A stretch of DNA of 64,000 bases, from positions 1,674,001 to 1,738,000 of the forward strand of contig JAFLBI010000001.1 in NCBI GenBank assembly GCA_017303835.1, given 5' to 3'. Under the pieces are notes generated by a model that worked only from the letters and a program-made list of their open reading frames with translations, made no database searches and was not told the DNA's origin. The position numbers and the translations under genes were made by a program. The number at the start of each line of letters is the position of its first letter. The stretch's first letter is position 1. The stretch comes from Chitinophagales bacterium. Its GTDB lineage: Bacteria > Bacteroidota > Bacteroidia > Chitinophagales > Chitinophagaceae. Below, piece by piece: positions 46,620 through 55,438 of this stretch.

Positions 46620-47324
46620 TTACAACTGTAATTTTTCAACAGCCTGCTGCGCAGCTACCTGAGAAGCATCTTTTTTATTGTAGCCCTTACCGAGCGCAAT
46701 TACTTCACCATCTAACACTGCATGGATGGTGAACACACGACGATTACCTTCGAGTTTTTCTTCTGCTAACTCAAAGCTGAGTGATTTACCATTTCTACTA
46801 GCCCAGCCAATGAGTTTGTTTTTGAGATTGATATCGATCTGTTCCAAATCATCTACAAACATGTGCGGGATGACAATCTGTTTCAACACCCACCGCTGTG
46901 TTTTGGTATAGCCCTTATCAATATATACAGCACCAACAACAGCTTCCAGTGTATTACCAAAAATCTGGCTGCCCTTTAATGAGTTATCAAACTTATTGAA
47001 CAGGGTAATTTTTTTCAGGCCCATCTTCAGCGCAATATCATTCAGCTGCTGACGGTTCACCATCTTACTGCGCATCTCTGTAAGAAAGCCTTCGCCTTTG
47101 TAGGGATAACGTTTGAAGAGATAATCGGCAACAATGGCACTCAACACTGCATCACCAAGATATTCAAGACGCTCATTGTTCTCATTGGGTGTATCCTTTA
47201 CGGAACGATGGCTTAGCGCTGTGGTGTACAGCGTTAAATTACCGGGACGAAGACCCAGCACATTCGTGATCTGCTTTTCGAAAGAAGTCTGCGCTGGTTT
47301 AAATAATTGCCTGATGATTTGCAC
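46620..47324 (-). CDS. rnc: ribonuclease III
   Basis: RNase III cuts double-stranded RNA, including rRNA precursors. This 234-residue protein has the catalytic signature ERLEYLGDAVLS (51-62), the second acidic segment in GNTLEAVVGAVYID, and a C-terminal dsRNA-binding domain (about 165-234, ending in GYNKKDASQVAAQQAVEKL). The start is GTG at 47324, four bases behind the fabF stop; no ATG is available nearby. The order acpP-fabF-rnc is a common bacterial arrangement. Confidence 0.95.
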   Translation of the reverse strand: MQIIRQLFKPAQTSFEKQITNVLGLRPGNLTLYTTALSHRSVKDTPNENNERLEYLGDAVLSAIVADYLFKRYPYKGEGFLTEMRSKMVNRQQLNDIALKMGLKKITLFNKFDNSLKGSQIFGNTLEAVVGAVYIDKGYTKTQRWVLKQIVIPHMFVDDLEQIDINLKNKLIGWASRNGKSLSFELAEEKLEGNRRVFTIHAVLDGEVIALGKGYNKKDASQVAAQQAVEKLQL

Positions 47325-47328
47325 AGAC

Positions 47329-48576
47329 TCAAGCTACATATTTTTTCACAATCACGCAGGCATTGTGGCCACCAAAACCGAAAGTATTGCTAAGTGCAGC
47401 ACGTACAGTTCTTTGTTGCGCTTTGTTGAAAGTGAAATTCAGTTTAGGGTCCAATTCAGGATCATCTGTAAAGTGGTTGATGGTTGGCGGACAAATATCA
47501 TTGATCACAGCCTGAATGCTTGCAATGGCCTCTAATACACCGGCAGCACCAAGGCAGTGGCCTGTCATACTCTTGGTAGAAGAGATATTCAATTTATATG
47601 CATGCTCACCAAATACTTCTGTTATGGCTTTGGCTTCTGCACCATCGCCAAGCGGCGTTGAAGTACCATGTGTATTGATGTAATCAATATCGGTTGGTTG
47701 CATACCTGCATCTTTCAGTGCAGCCAACATTACATTGCGTGCACCCAATCCATCCGGATGCGGCGCAGTCATATGATAAGCATCAGCAGTAGCGCCACCG
47801 CCTGCAATCTCGCAGTAGATTTTTGCACCACGCTTGATGGCATGCTCATAATCTTCGAGGATCAACGCACCTGCACCTTCACCCATCACAAAACCATCAC
47901 GGTCTTTGTCATAAGGGCGACTGGCAGTTGTTGGATCATCATTTCTTTCGCTCAGTGCTTTCATGGCATTAAAACCACCTACACCAGCTTCGCTGATCAC
48001 TGCTTCAGAACCACCTGTTAGAACGATATCTGCTTTACCTAAACGAATGGTATCAAAAGCATCGATTATGGCATTGGTAGAAGAAGCACAAGCACTTACG
48101 ACAGCATAGTTAGGTCCACGGAAACCATGGCGCATAGAGATATGCCCCGCAGCAATATCCAGAATCATCTTCGGAATGAAGAAGGGGTTGAAGCGTGGCG
48201 TACCATCGCCTCTTGCATAGTCTTTCACTTCTTCCTGAAAAGTGGTTAAGCCACCAATACCGCTGGCGAAGATCACACCCACACGGTCAACATCCACATT
48301 CTCTTTGCTGATACCCGCATCCGCTACAGCCGCATCGCTTACCGCAATGGCCAACTGTGCAAAACGATCCAGCTTACGCGCTTCCTTCCTATCCATGAAA
48401 TTGGTAGGATCAAAGCCCTTGATCTCGCATGCAAAACGTGTCTTAAACTTGGTTGCATCAAATAAAGTGATGGGCCCAGCACCAGATACACCATTGATCA
48501 GGCCATTCCAGTAATCCTGAAGGTTATTACCCAAAGGAGTAATTGTGCCTATTCCGGTTACAACAACACGTTTCAT
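47329..48576 (-). CDS. fabF: beta-ketoacyl-ACP synthase II
   Basis: FabF elongates acyl chains by condensing acyl-ACP with malonyl-ACP. The 415-residue thiolase-fold protein has the Cys-His-His triad: Cys163 (VVSACASS), His303 (NTHGTSTPLGD) and His340 (SMTGHCLGAAG). Length is standard. It lies 101 bp behind acpP, with a long inverted repeat in the spacer, and directly before rnc. Confidence 0.97.
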   Translation of the reverse strand: MKRVVVTGIGTITPLGNNLQDYWNGLINGVSGAGPITLFDATKFKTRFACEIKGFDPTNFMDRKEARKLDRFAQLAIAVSDAAVADAGISKENVDVDRVGVIFASGIGGLTTFQEEVKDYARGDGTPRFNPFFIPKMILDIAAGHISMRHGFRGPNYAVVSACASSTNAIIDAFDTIRLGKADIVLTGGSEAVISEAGVGGFNAMKALSERNDDPTTASRPYDKDRDGFVMGEGAGALILEDYEHAIKRGAKIYCEIAGGGATADAYHMTAPHPDGLGARNVMLAALKDAGMQPTDIDYINTHGTSTPLGDGAEAKAITEVFGEHAYKLNISSTKSMTGHCLGAAGVLEAIASIQAVINDICPPTINHFTDDPELDPKLNFTFNKAQQRTVRAALSNTFGFGGHNACVIVKKYVA

Positions 48577-48607
48577 ATGGAAAATTTATGGACTTTTTTA
48601 ATGAGAG

Positions 48608-48649
48608 AATCCGCCCTACTGTTGGCCAAAGCCGCAAGAAAGGCGGATT
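48608..48649 (-). promoter_or_regulatory. inverted repeat between acpP and fabF
   Basis: AATCCGCC (48608-48615) and GGCGGATT (48642-48649) are perfect complements with 26 bases between them. On the minus strand the stem would lie in the acpP-fabF transcript. No T tract follows directly. It could be a weak terminator, a processing site or a stabilising stem that lets acpP be expressed above fabF. Confidence 0.4.
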
Positions 48650-48677
48650 AAATTATTCCTTTTCAGGGAGTTAGATC

Positions 48678-48914
48678 TTACTTGGCATGCTCTTCCAGGT
48701 AAGCTACAGCCTGACCTACAGTAGTAATGGTTTCAGCTTGCTCATCAGGGATAGAGATATTGAATTCTTTTTCGAATTCCATGATCAGTTCAACGGTATC
48801 CAAAGAATCGGCACCGAGGTCGTTGGTGAAAGAAGCCTCATTGGTTACTTCAGCCTCATCAACACCTAACTTGTCGACAATGATTTTCTTAACTCTTGTT
48901 GCGATGTCTGACAT
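48678..48914 (-). CDS. acpP: acyl carrier protein
   Basis: ACP carries growing acyl chains on a phosphopantetheine arm. The 78-residue protein has the DSL attachment motif with Ser37 ([12 protein letters not shown]) and the usual acidic helices. The start at 48914 ([10 protein letters not shown]) is standard; an ATG at 48959 would add 15 residues and cover the -7 box. A likely promoter lies just upstream. Confidence 0.97.
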   Translation of the reverse strand: MSDIATRVKKIIVDKLGVDEAEVTNEASFTNDLGADSLDTVELIMEFEKEFNISIPDEQAETITTVGQAVAYLEEHAK

Positions 48915-48937
48915 TGTAAAAGGTTTTGTTACAGGCG

Positions 48938-48966
48938 CAAAAATATAGTTTTTGTTCAATTCGCAA
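48938..48966 (-). promoter_or_regulatory. candidate promoter of acpP
   Basis: On minus, TTG (48966-48964) and TATTTTTG (48945-48938) are 18 bp apart, and the box lies 23 bp before the acpP ATG. The rest of the gap to the plus-strand GNAT gene (48967-49083) is AT-rich without clear structure. Confidence 0.5.
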
Positions 48967-49083
48967 GGGTTTACCCAATTTTTGTTTGCACACCTTGAAC
49001 ACTAACAAATATTAGCTTTTCTATGCCATTTTGGCCTGTTTTTTATAAATCATCATTATCTTACAAATCCCTAAACCCAAGCT

Positions 49084-49512
49084 ATGGCCCTTAAGATCAT
49101 CGAACACGGCAGTAAAGAATACCGCCAGATGGTTGACCTGCGTTTTCAGCTGCTCAGAAAGCCGCTGGGATTGGATTATACGGCCGAGGACCTGGAAAAA
49201 GAAAAAGAGGATATCCTGATTGGCATTTTTGATGAGGATTTGCTCGAAGGCTGCTGTATTTTAACCAAAATCGCTCCCCAAACCGTAAAACTCCGGCAAA
49301 TGGCCGTTAGCTCTGGTTTGCAAGGAAAGGGCATTGGACGCGTACTCATGATGTTTGCTGAAAACGTTGCCCGGGATAGAGGCATGCGCCGGATGGTGAT
49401 GCATGCACGTAAATCAGCTGTCGGGTTTTATGAAAAACTCGGGTACAATATCTGTAGTGAAGAATTCCAGGAAGTAACCATTCCGCACTACGAAATGGAG
49501 AAAGCCCTCTAA
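49084..49512 (+). CDS. GNAT-family N-acetyltransferase
   Basis: This 142-residue protein has the GNAT fold: the acetyl-CoA binding segment LRQMAVSSGLQGKGIGRVLM (about 74-93) and ARKSAVGFYEKLGYNI in the C-terminal part. The substrate is unknown. It is a single gene divergent from acpP and convergent with a YcxB-like gene, whose stop codon it overlaps by four bases (CTAA). Confidence 0.9.
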   Translation: MALKIIEHGSKEYRQMVDLRFQLLRKPLGLDYTAEDLEKEKEDILIGIFDEDLLEGCCILTKIAPQTVKLRQMAVSSGLQGKGIGRVLMMFAENVARDRGMRRMVMHARKSAVGFYEKLGYNICSEEFQEVTIPHYEMEKAL

Positions 49513-49988
49513 TCTTTCTGATCTATTTTCTGTCTCAGCAGGGCCCGCAACTCATGGCGGAATGCCTCGCTCATGCCCTCTTTAGGTACCAAAAAGAAGG
49601 ACTTGTCATCAAAATACAGGTGGAAGAAATGCGGACTTTCGAACCACTTGCTGAATTTACCCCAGCCCCAGTTGATATAGCCACGCTCATTTTCTAGTAC
49701 CATTTCATGATCCCCAAAAAAAGCGATAAACCGATCCTGAAATGTAGATGAACGCCTGTAAATGGTATTGGGCAGGATAAACCAAAATGCAGCTACCATC
49801 AATAACCAAATAAGTGAGCCCAGCAAAAAAGGTTCCGGCCTGATCTTCTGCATGTAAAACAAGACTGCAGAAACAATGGCAAATACATTCACCAGAATAA
49901 TCAGAACGCGTATCTCAGGTCTTTGTATAAAATGATAACGCAAAGCCTGTAAGACTTTGCGTTTATCGTATTGAAAGCTGTGTTGCAT
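49509..49988 (-). CDS. YcxB-like membrane protein
   Basis: This 159-residue protein has two hydrophobic helices (about 29-46 and 54-72) and then a soluble C-terminal domain with the WGWGKFSKWFESPHFFHLYFDDKS- and FFLVPKEGM-type pattern of the YcxB family. The function of that family is unknown. It is 12 bp downstream of the PhoD-type gene on the same strand. Confidence 0.75.
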   Translation of the reverse strand: MQHSFQYDKRKVLQALRYHFIQRPEIRVLIILVNVFAIVSAVLFYMQKIRPEPFLLGSLIWLLMVAAFWFILPNTIYRRSSTFQDRFIAFFGDHEMVLENERGYINWGWGKFSKWFESPHFFHLYFDDKSFFLVPKEGMSEAFRHELRALLRQKIDQKD

Positions 49989-50000
49989 GATGCAACAAAA

Positions 50001-51359
50001 TTAGTTGTTTGACAGCTCTTTCCAGCTCACTGACCATTGATTAATCAAATCGCCCTTCAAGCCAAGAAACTCCACTTTCAGGGTTCTGTTAATGCCAGTA
50101 CCGGAAAAAGAAATACGGGCATAATTCTGCAACTTATCTACACCTACTACACGATACGGGTTATCTTTTTCCGGACCACCGAAACTATGCGTACCCGATG
50201 TGAGCGGCGAAGCCGTGATATCATACAGCGGATAACTACCGGGTCTGTTCACTTTGATGATCTCGCTATGGTGACGATCACCTGTCAGGAATACTACCCC
50301 ATTGATTTTATTATCGGTTAAGAATTGAATGAACTCATTGTACTCGGCAGGAAATCTGCGGAAGCAGTCATAAGGACTAGCAGGGTTTAATACCTGTGAG
50401 CCCGTAGCAATGATGCGGAATCGGATATTGGCATTGGTTTTACTTTGCAACAAAGCATTTTTCAACCATGTGATTTGCTCTTTACCAAACATCTGCTTTT
50501 CTGGATTGGGTTTGCCATTCACACTATCAGCCATATCATCGTTGCTGCGGTATGAACGATCATCCAAGAGAAAAACATCCACATCATTCCAAGTGAACTT
50601 TGAATAAATGCCCTCGCCGTTATTCCCATAAGAAGGATTCAGCCAAAAACTCTTGAATACTTCTCTGCTTTGCTTTTTGAAAGGATAACTCATATCGCCG
50701 TCATTCCAGCCATAATCATGATCATCCCAGATGGCATAGTGTGGCATGGCTTTCCATAAATCCTGCAGCACAGGCATGCTTCTATCACGCGATGCACGTT
50801 TGTGTAAACCCCACTCGCTATAATAATCCACTTCACGCGTATACCAGTTATCACCCAGCCAGAGCATGAAAGCTGATTTTTCTTTCGCCATTGTTTGGAA
50901 GATGGAGGAGTCTCCACCATAAGGTCTGCCAGGTCTATCGTAAGGTGGTTCATTGAAATAAGCACAACTGCCTGCAAGGAATGAAAAATCAGGGGCCGGA
51001 CCTCTCCACTGCCAAAGCGTTTGTGTCGTAACATCCCCTGTAGCGATGATCTGTCTGTCTTCAGATACCAGATCGTAGGTATAGGTAGTACCCGGCTTCA
51101 GGTCGTTGAGTTCATAATAAGCAATATTGAAGTATGGATTCTGACCAGGATACACAAAAGCCACTTCTTTTTCAGTACGTGTACCTTTCTCTCTGTAGAG
51201 TACCATCACATTTCTAACTTCTGGCTTAAACTCAACCCAGATTTTCGCTGAACGCAATTCTGTGTGCCCTACCATGGGGCCAGAAACAATGTATCGGTCG
51301 CGCTGCGCCAATAAACCTATATTCAGCAAGAGCAGCATCCAAAGCAATAGAACACGCAT
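50001..51359 (-). CDS. PhoD-type alkaline phosphatase/phosphodiesterase, secreted
   Basis: This 452-residue protein has a signal peptide (RVLLLWMLLLLNIGLLAQ), an N-terminal fibronectin-like domain (about 20-115), and the PhoD metallophosphatase domain with GSCAYFNE, LWLGDNWYTREVDY, AIWDDHDYGWNDGD and VVFLTGDRHHSE. PhoD-type enzymes release phosphate from mono- and diesters outside the cytoplasm and use calcium and iron. It is encoded between the esterase gene and the YcxB-like gene on minus. Confidence 0.9.
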   Translation of the reverse strand: MRVLLLWMLLLLNIGLLAQRDRYIVSGPMVGHTELRSAKIWVEFKPEVRNVMVLYREKGTRTEKEVAFVYPGQNPYFNIAYYELNDLKPGTTYTYDLVSEDRQIIATGDVTTQTLWQWRGPAPDFSFLAGSCAYFNEPPYDRPGRPYGGDSSIFQTMAKEKSAFMLWLGDNWYTREVDYYSEWGLHKRASRDRSMPVLQDLWKAMPHYAIWDDHDYGWNDGDMSYPFKKQSREVFKSFWLNPSYGNNGEGIYSKFTWNDVDVFLLDDRSYRSNDDMADSVNGKPNPEKQMFGKEQITWLKNALLQSKTNANIRFRIIATGSQVLNPASPYDCFRRFPAEYNEFIQFLTDNKINGVVFLTGDRHHSEIIKVNRPGSYPLYDITASPLTSGTHSFGGPEKDNPYRVVGVDKLQNYARISFSGTGINRTLKVEFLGLKGDLINQWSVSWKELSNN

Positions 51360-51402
51360 AAAAAAGTTTTAGAGACTAAAGTTAGCGACTAAACACGAGG
51401 GT

Positions 51403-52329
51403 CTACCTGCTTAATAAAAACATCATAGGAATATCCAGTCTTGCCGCCCATGCTTTTTCCGAATGATCGGTTCCCGGGAAAACACGGCTCATCCAGTTTC
51501 GCTTCGACCATCCCTTATTACGCATTAGCACATCTACCCTAACCTGATGAATCGCGTAGAGACTATCCAATGTAGTGGTACCATGATCAAAATAGAGCTT
51601 ATGCTTGCGCTTATCCGGCAGATTTGTTTGCAGATAAGCTATAAATGCATCAGGAATGGGGTTCATATGGTTGTTAAATATGCCTGGCCAATGCGTAGAT
51701 AAACAGGCTGCACCGCCAAACACATCAGGATATTCACAGATCGCATACATGGAAATCAATCCACCCATACTAGAACCTGCAATGAAGGTATTACTGATAT
51801 CTTTTTTCGTCACATATTGCGCATCCACATAAGGCTTTAGTTCCTTCACCAAAAATTTGAGGTATTCATCAGAACGAATACGCATACCATTGAAAACAGA
51901 CGCACCACTGGGTCTGTTCTTTCCATACAATGTATCCTGAATAGCTTGAGGCAAAGACTCAAATGGTTTTTGCGGAAAATAGTCCACATGTCTGCTTGCA
52001 CCACCATTCCATACACCAACAACAATTGTATTACGAATTTTTCCTTCCTGCATCAACTGGTGTAATGTTTCATCTACACGCCAGTCTTGTTTATTCCAGG
52101 TAGCATTGGAATCAAACAACATTTGCCCGTCATGCATGTAGAGCACTGCATGCGGTGTTTTTCCATCATAAGTGCTCGGTAACCAGATATCAACTTTTCT
52201 GGCACCCATATACTGAGAAGGAAAACTATCTATGCGAATAAGTCTGCCGGCAACTACTTTTGGCAGTTGCGCTTCAGCAAAAAAATGCATGTACAGCAAA
52301 CATGCGCTTATCCAAAAAAACTTCTTCAT
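51403..52329 (-). CDS. secreted esterase D/enterochelin-esterase-like hydrolase
   Basis: This 308-residue protein has a signal peptide (KKFFWISACLLYMHFFAEA) and an alpha/beta hydrolase fold of the esterase D group: VLYMHDGQMLFDSNATW, nucleophile in FIAGSSMGGLISMY, and a late His in GTDHSEKAW. The family hydrolyses acyl or feruloyl esters or siderophore esters; the target is unknown. The start overlaps the stop of the upstream membrane-protein gene by four bases (ATGA), so translation is coupled. Confidence 0.88.
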   Translation of the reverse strand: MKKFFWISACLLYMHFFAEAQLPKVVAGRLIRIDSFPSQYMGARKVDIWLPSTYDGKTPHAVLYMHDGQMLFDSNATWNKQDWRVDETLHQLMQEGKIRNTIVVGVWNGGASRHVDYFPQKPFESLPQAIQDTLYGKNRPSGASVFNGMRIRSDEYLKFLVKELKPYVDAQYVTKKDISNTFIAGSSMGGLISMYAICEYPDVFGGAACLSTHWPGIFNNHMNPIPDAFIAYLQTNLPDKRKHKLYFDHGTTTLDSLYAIHQVRVDVLMRNKGWSKRNWMSRVFPGTDHSEKAWAARLDIPMMFLLSR

Positions 52330-53543
52330 ACTGATTTGCTTTCCACCTGTTTCAAGGCCAATGCAGCAATAGCCAGATACCAGAAAACTGGTGTATAATA
52401 AAGATAGAGATAAGGCACATCAACCAGCGTATAAAAAACCGTTATGGCCAGCGTGGCTATAGCCAACTCCATATTCGCGATTGTTTGTTTCCGGTAAAAC
52501 CAATACATCTGCACTGAAAAAAGCAAGGGCATGCCAAAACCAAGTATCAGCAAAAGCTGGTGTTGCAGTACAATTTTATCCGGACCAAATACTGCGGCCA
52601 TTCCTGGTGTATAACTGAAGTATTCCGGATGTTCCTGCCAAACACGCGCGGCATGCTGTATATAGGTGCCCGGTATGTGCAGCATTTGCTCAAATGGTGC
52701 AAGACCAAAACAACAAATGGTGAGCAAACAACAAATCAATACTGTTAATGCAGTTCGAATTAAAACTTGCCACTCTTTTTGCAGTACCCACCAAAGTAAT
52801 ACTGCGGGCACAGCTGTAATGAGGACGTACCTACTCAATAAACATGCACTAATAGCAAGACCTAACCAGACAGGTCTTCGATAAACGATAGCAAGAACAA
52901 GTAAAACATGGTATGCAATTACCACCCCTTCTTCTGTAAGTCGAAAAAGATTATTACGCTCCTCTGTGTGTAACCACCAGAGTAAAACAGAGAGTACTGC
53001 TAATACCAACCAGATACTGATGCTGCGAAAACGACCCGACTGCAAGACAATCACAATAACCCCAATCCAAACGCCACCAACAGTTACCCAACGCAAATCA
53101 AAATGAAAAATGTCTGCCAGTGTAAAGGGCAACCACATGGCGGGCAGATAAATTGGTTGAATGCCATTCCATATCTCGGCAATTGGCGTATACACTTCTT
53201 GCCAATGACCTGCCAGAAAGCGTTTACCCATTACATGAATAATGGGCAGCATATCTGCATGCTCAATAGAAAGCGGCGTCTTATTTAAAATAGTTCTAGC
53301 TAATTGATATGAATAAACCATTCCTGCGAACAAGAGCACCCATTTCCATGGATTCATCCAGACACGGGGATTGGTGTGTATACTCAATGCTGGTTGTTGT
53401 ACCAATAGGGCGGTAAACAAAAGCCCATTGAGGCAGAATAACACTGGTATTCCTGCTGACCATGGTAACCAAAGTGCATAGGTAGTAAGGCAGATCTGTG
53501 TGGCTGCAATCAACAATAAAAGCCATGGTCGGAATTTCCCCAT
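52326..53543 (-). CDS. polytopic membrane protein, possibly GT-C/GT87-like
   Basis: This 405-residue protein has about ten hydrophobic helices. An extracytoplasmic segment after the third helix reads EHADMLPIIHVMGKRFLAGHWQEVY, resembling the acidic first loop of GT87-type mannosyltransferases (a patch of D/E followed by a G-x-x-x-Y segment). I do not recognise a firm family, so lipid-linked sugar transfer is only a possibility. It is translationally coupled to the secreted esterase downstream, and it is divided from the LytTR regulator by 18 bp on the same strand. Confidence 0.6.
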   Translation of the reverse strand: MGKFRPWLLLLIAATQICLTTYALWLPWSAGIPVLFCLNGLLFTALLVQQPALSIHTNPRVWMNPWKWVLLFAGMVYSYQLARTILNKTPLSIEHADMLPIIHVMGKRFLAGHWQEVYTPIAEIWNGIQPIYLPAMWLPFTLADIFHFDLRWVTVGGVWIGVIVIVLQSGRFRSISIWLVLAVLSVLLWWLHTEERNNLFRLTEEGVVIAYHVLLVLAIVYRRPVWLGLAISACLLSRYVLITAVPAVLLWWVLQKEWQVLIRTALTVLICCLLTICCFGLAPFEQMLHIPGTYIQHAARVWQEHPEYFSYTPGMAAVFGPDKIVLQHQLLLILGFGMPLLFSVQMYWFYRKQTIANMELAIATLAITVFYTLVDVPYLYLYYTPVFWYLAIAALALKQVESKSV

Positions 53544-53561
53544 GGAGTGAAATTACAGCAA

Positions 53562-54314
53562 TCAGGGCCTGCTTTCCAAAGTGTGCATGACAAAGTCTTT
53601 GCGCCGCTGGCTGATGGGAATACTAAAACCACCCTCCAGGATAAGGGCACCCCCATCTGTTTTATCGTACAACTGGATATGCAGTGGGTTTACGAGATAA
53701 GAATGATGGGTTCTGATAAAGCCCATAGGGGTAAGCATTTCTTCATACTCTTTCAGGTTCTTCGAAATCAGGATAGGATCATTCTGTTTTGAAAAGAATC
53801 TTGTGTATGGACCCTCGGCCTCACAAAATAAAATATCTGCAATACGCAGGAAATAAGTTGATTGCTTATCATTCAGCACCAGTCTTCTGTCTGCATCACG
53901 GTTACCCGAAATCATTTGCATCATTACACCAATCTGTGCCTGCAAATCTGCATGCTGTGCTTTTTCACTTGCTTTCTGTATGGCTGCGCGAAGTTCATCC
54001 AGATCAATAGGCTTTAATAAATAATCCAATGCACTGAACTTGATGGCCTGTAGCGCATACTGATCATGAGCAGTGGTAAAGATCAATTGAAAAGTAGGTG
54101 CTGCTATTTGCTTGAGTAAATCAAACCCGGTTCCATCATCCATTTCAATATCCAGCAAAACAATATCCGGCTGCGCTTGATGAATCACCTCTAACCCTGC
54201 CTGTACACCATCAGCTTCCAGAATTTTTGTTCCGGGTGTACACACGGTTTCAAGCATGGTTCTAAGTCCTTTTCGCAGAGCAGCTTCATTTTCAACAATT
54301 AGTACTGTAAGCAT
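53562..54314 (-). CDS. LytTR-type response regulator (orphan)
   Basis: This 250-residue regulator has a receiver domain with acceptor Asp55 in IVLLDIEMDDGTGF and Lys in YLLKPIDLDEL, and a C-terminal LytTR DNA-binding domain (about 155-250, LFCEAEGPYTRFF... MGFIRTHHSYLVNP). The ATG at 54314 (MLTVLIVENE) is preferred; a reading frame back to 54506 adds 64 residues with no family match. The partner LytS-type histidine kinase is absent from the neighbourhood. It is divergent from a pair of secreted paralogues 221 bp away. Confidence 0.9.
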   Translation of the reverse strand: MLTVLIVENEAALRKGLRTMLETVCTPGTKILEADGVQAGLEVIHQAQPDIVLLDIEMDDGTGFDLLKQIAAPTFQLIFTTAHDQYALQAIKFSALDYLLKPIDLDELRAAIQKASEKAQHADLQAQIGVMMQMISGNRDADRRLVLNDKQSTYFLRIADILFCEAEGPYTRFFSKQNDPILISKNLKEYEEMLTPMGFIRTHHSYLVNPLHIQLYDKTDGGALILEGGFSIPISQRRKDFVMHTLESRP

Positions 54315-54535
54315 AGCATCAAATATGCCCTGAAAATACTGATTGTACCGGCTGAGCTTATAAATCTTTTCAATTACTACTTGCGCCTGAATAAGTGATG
54401 CAAAAAAGCCAATAACTGAAATTGATTTGCTGCAGTTATGGACGTAAAAGGGCTTAATGTTCAGGCAGCATAGCAAACCGTTAAAATACACATTCCAGCA
54501 AGTCATGAACCAATAATTTCATTAAAAACACCAGC

Positions 54536-55435
54536 ATGCGCATGACATTATTGTTACTGGCAGGAATCATTGCCAGCGTTTCTTTATCTGCTCAATCAGG
54601 TGGCAGAAACGGAATGAGTAGAGAAACCTTGATGGACGGATCGAAAACAATTAGCGAGTTACTTGAGAAACCCATCTTATTCACCAAGGGTAAATTTCAA
54701 TTAGCAGGAAATGATGCCAACAATGATAAAGCAGCTTTGGCAGCGCTTGCCCAAAGTGATGCAGTAATCAAGGAGTATCAAGGGAAAATGGATGTATTTC
54801 TTAAAGAAAAAGCACCCAGTATGCTTTTGAAGAATGCGTACAATAAAGTCATCAGCAATGTAAAGGGCGCTGCGTTTGCTATTAAAGATGCTGCATCTGG
54901 CATACAGACAGGACAAAACTATGCATACTTACTTTATGTACAGGATTTATACCTGTATCAAGCTTATATCAGCAATATGGTGAAAGTATTTCCAGAATCC
55001 ATTGAATTGCAGGATCAACTGGAAAATATCAATAGCGCCGTGCAACAATATGGTAATAAGCAGGCTTTCATGGCGAAAATGCAACAGAACAAATTAGACT
55101 ACCTCAAAAGTCTCAAACTGTCAAAAGCCGGCATGACTGATGCCAAACTGGAGAAAACCATTAAGGAGCAATACGAGAAATGGTTTGAGAATGCCAAACT
55201 CACTGTTACCAAAGTGGTGATTACTTCAACCGTGTGGACATTGGAAAAAAATGTACTGGATATTCCTTTACACAGAGAAATCACCGCCCAGTTGGCGATT
55301 AAAAATGCAGATGGAAGTTGCGGCATTGCCAGCACCTACGTTCGGGAAACTTATATGGGTGGCGGACAATACAGTGCGCCAACCGTAATCATGCCAAACA
55401 GTCCAACTGTAATTCCTTGTGAAAACCTCAAATAA
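54536..55435 (+). CDS. secreted protein of unknown function, paralogue 1
   Basis: This 299-residue protein has a signal peptide (RMTLLLLAGIIASVSLSAQ) and then a mostly helical region. The C-terminal 90 residues are beta-rich, with VVITSTVWTLEKN, a DGSC motif and an end VIPCENLK. It resembles the next gene in the middle and C-terminal parts, including the two C-terminal cysteines. I recognise no family. It stands 4 bp before its paralogue, as a two-gene unit followed by a terminator, and is divergent from the LytTR regulator. Confidence 0.75.
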   Translation: MRMTLLLLAGIIASVSLSAQSGGRNGMSRETLMDGSKTISELLEKPILFTKGKFQLAGNDANNDKAALAALAQSDAVIKEYQGKMDVFLKEKAPSMLLKNAYNKVISNVKGAAFAIKDAASGIQTGQNYAYLLYVQDLYLYQAYISNMVKVFPESIELQDQLENINSAVQQYGNKQAFMAKMQQNKLDYLKSLKLSKAGMTDAKLEKTIKEQYEKWFENAKLTVTKVVITSTVWTLEKNVLDIPLHREITAQLAIKNADGSCGIASTYVRETYMGGGQYSAPTVIMPNSPTVIPCENLK

Positions 55436-55438
55436 GTA

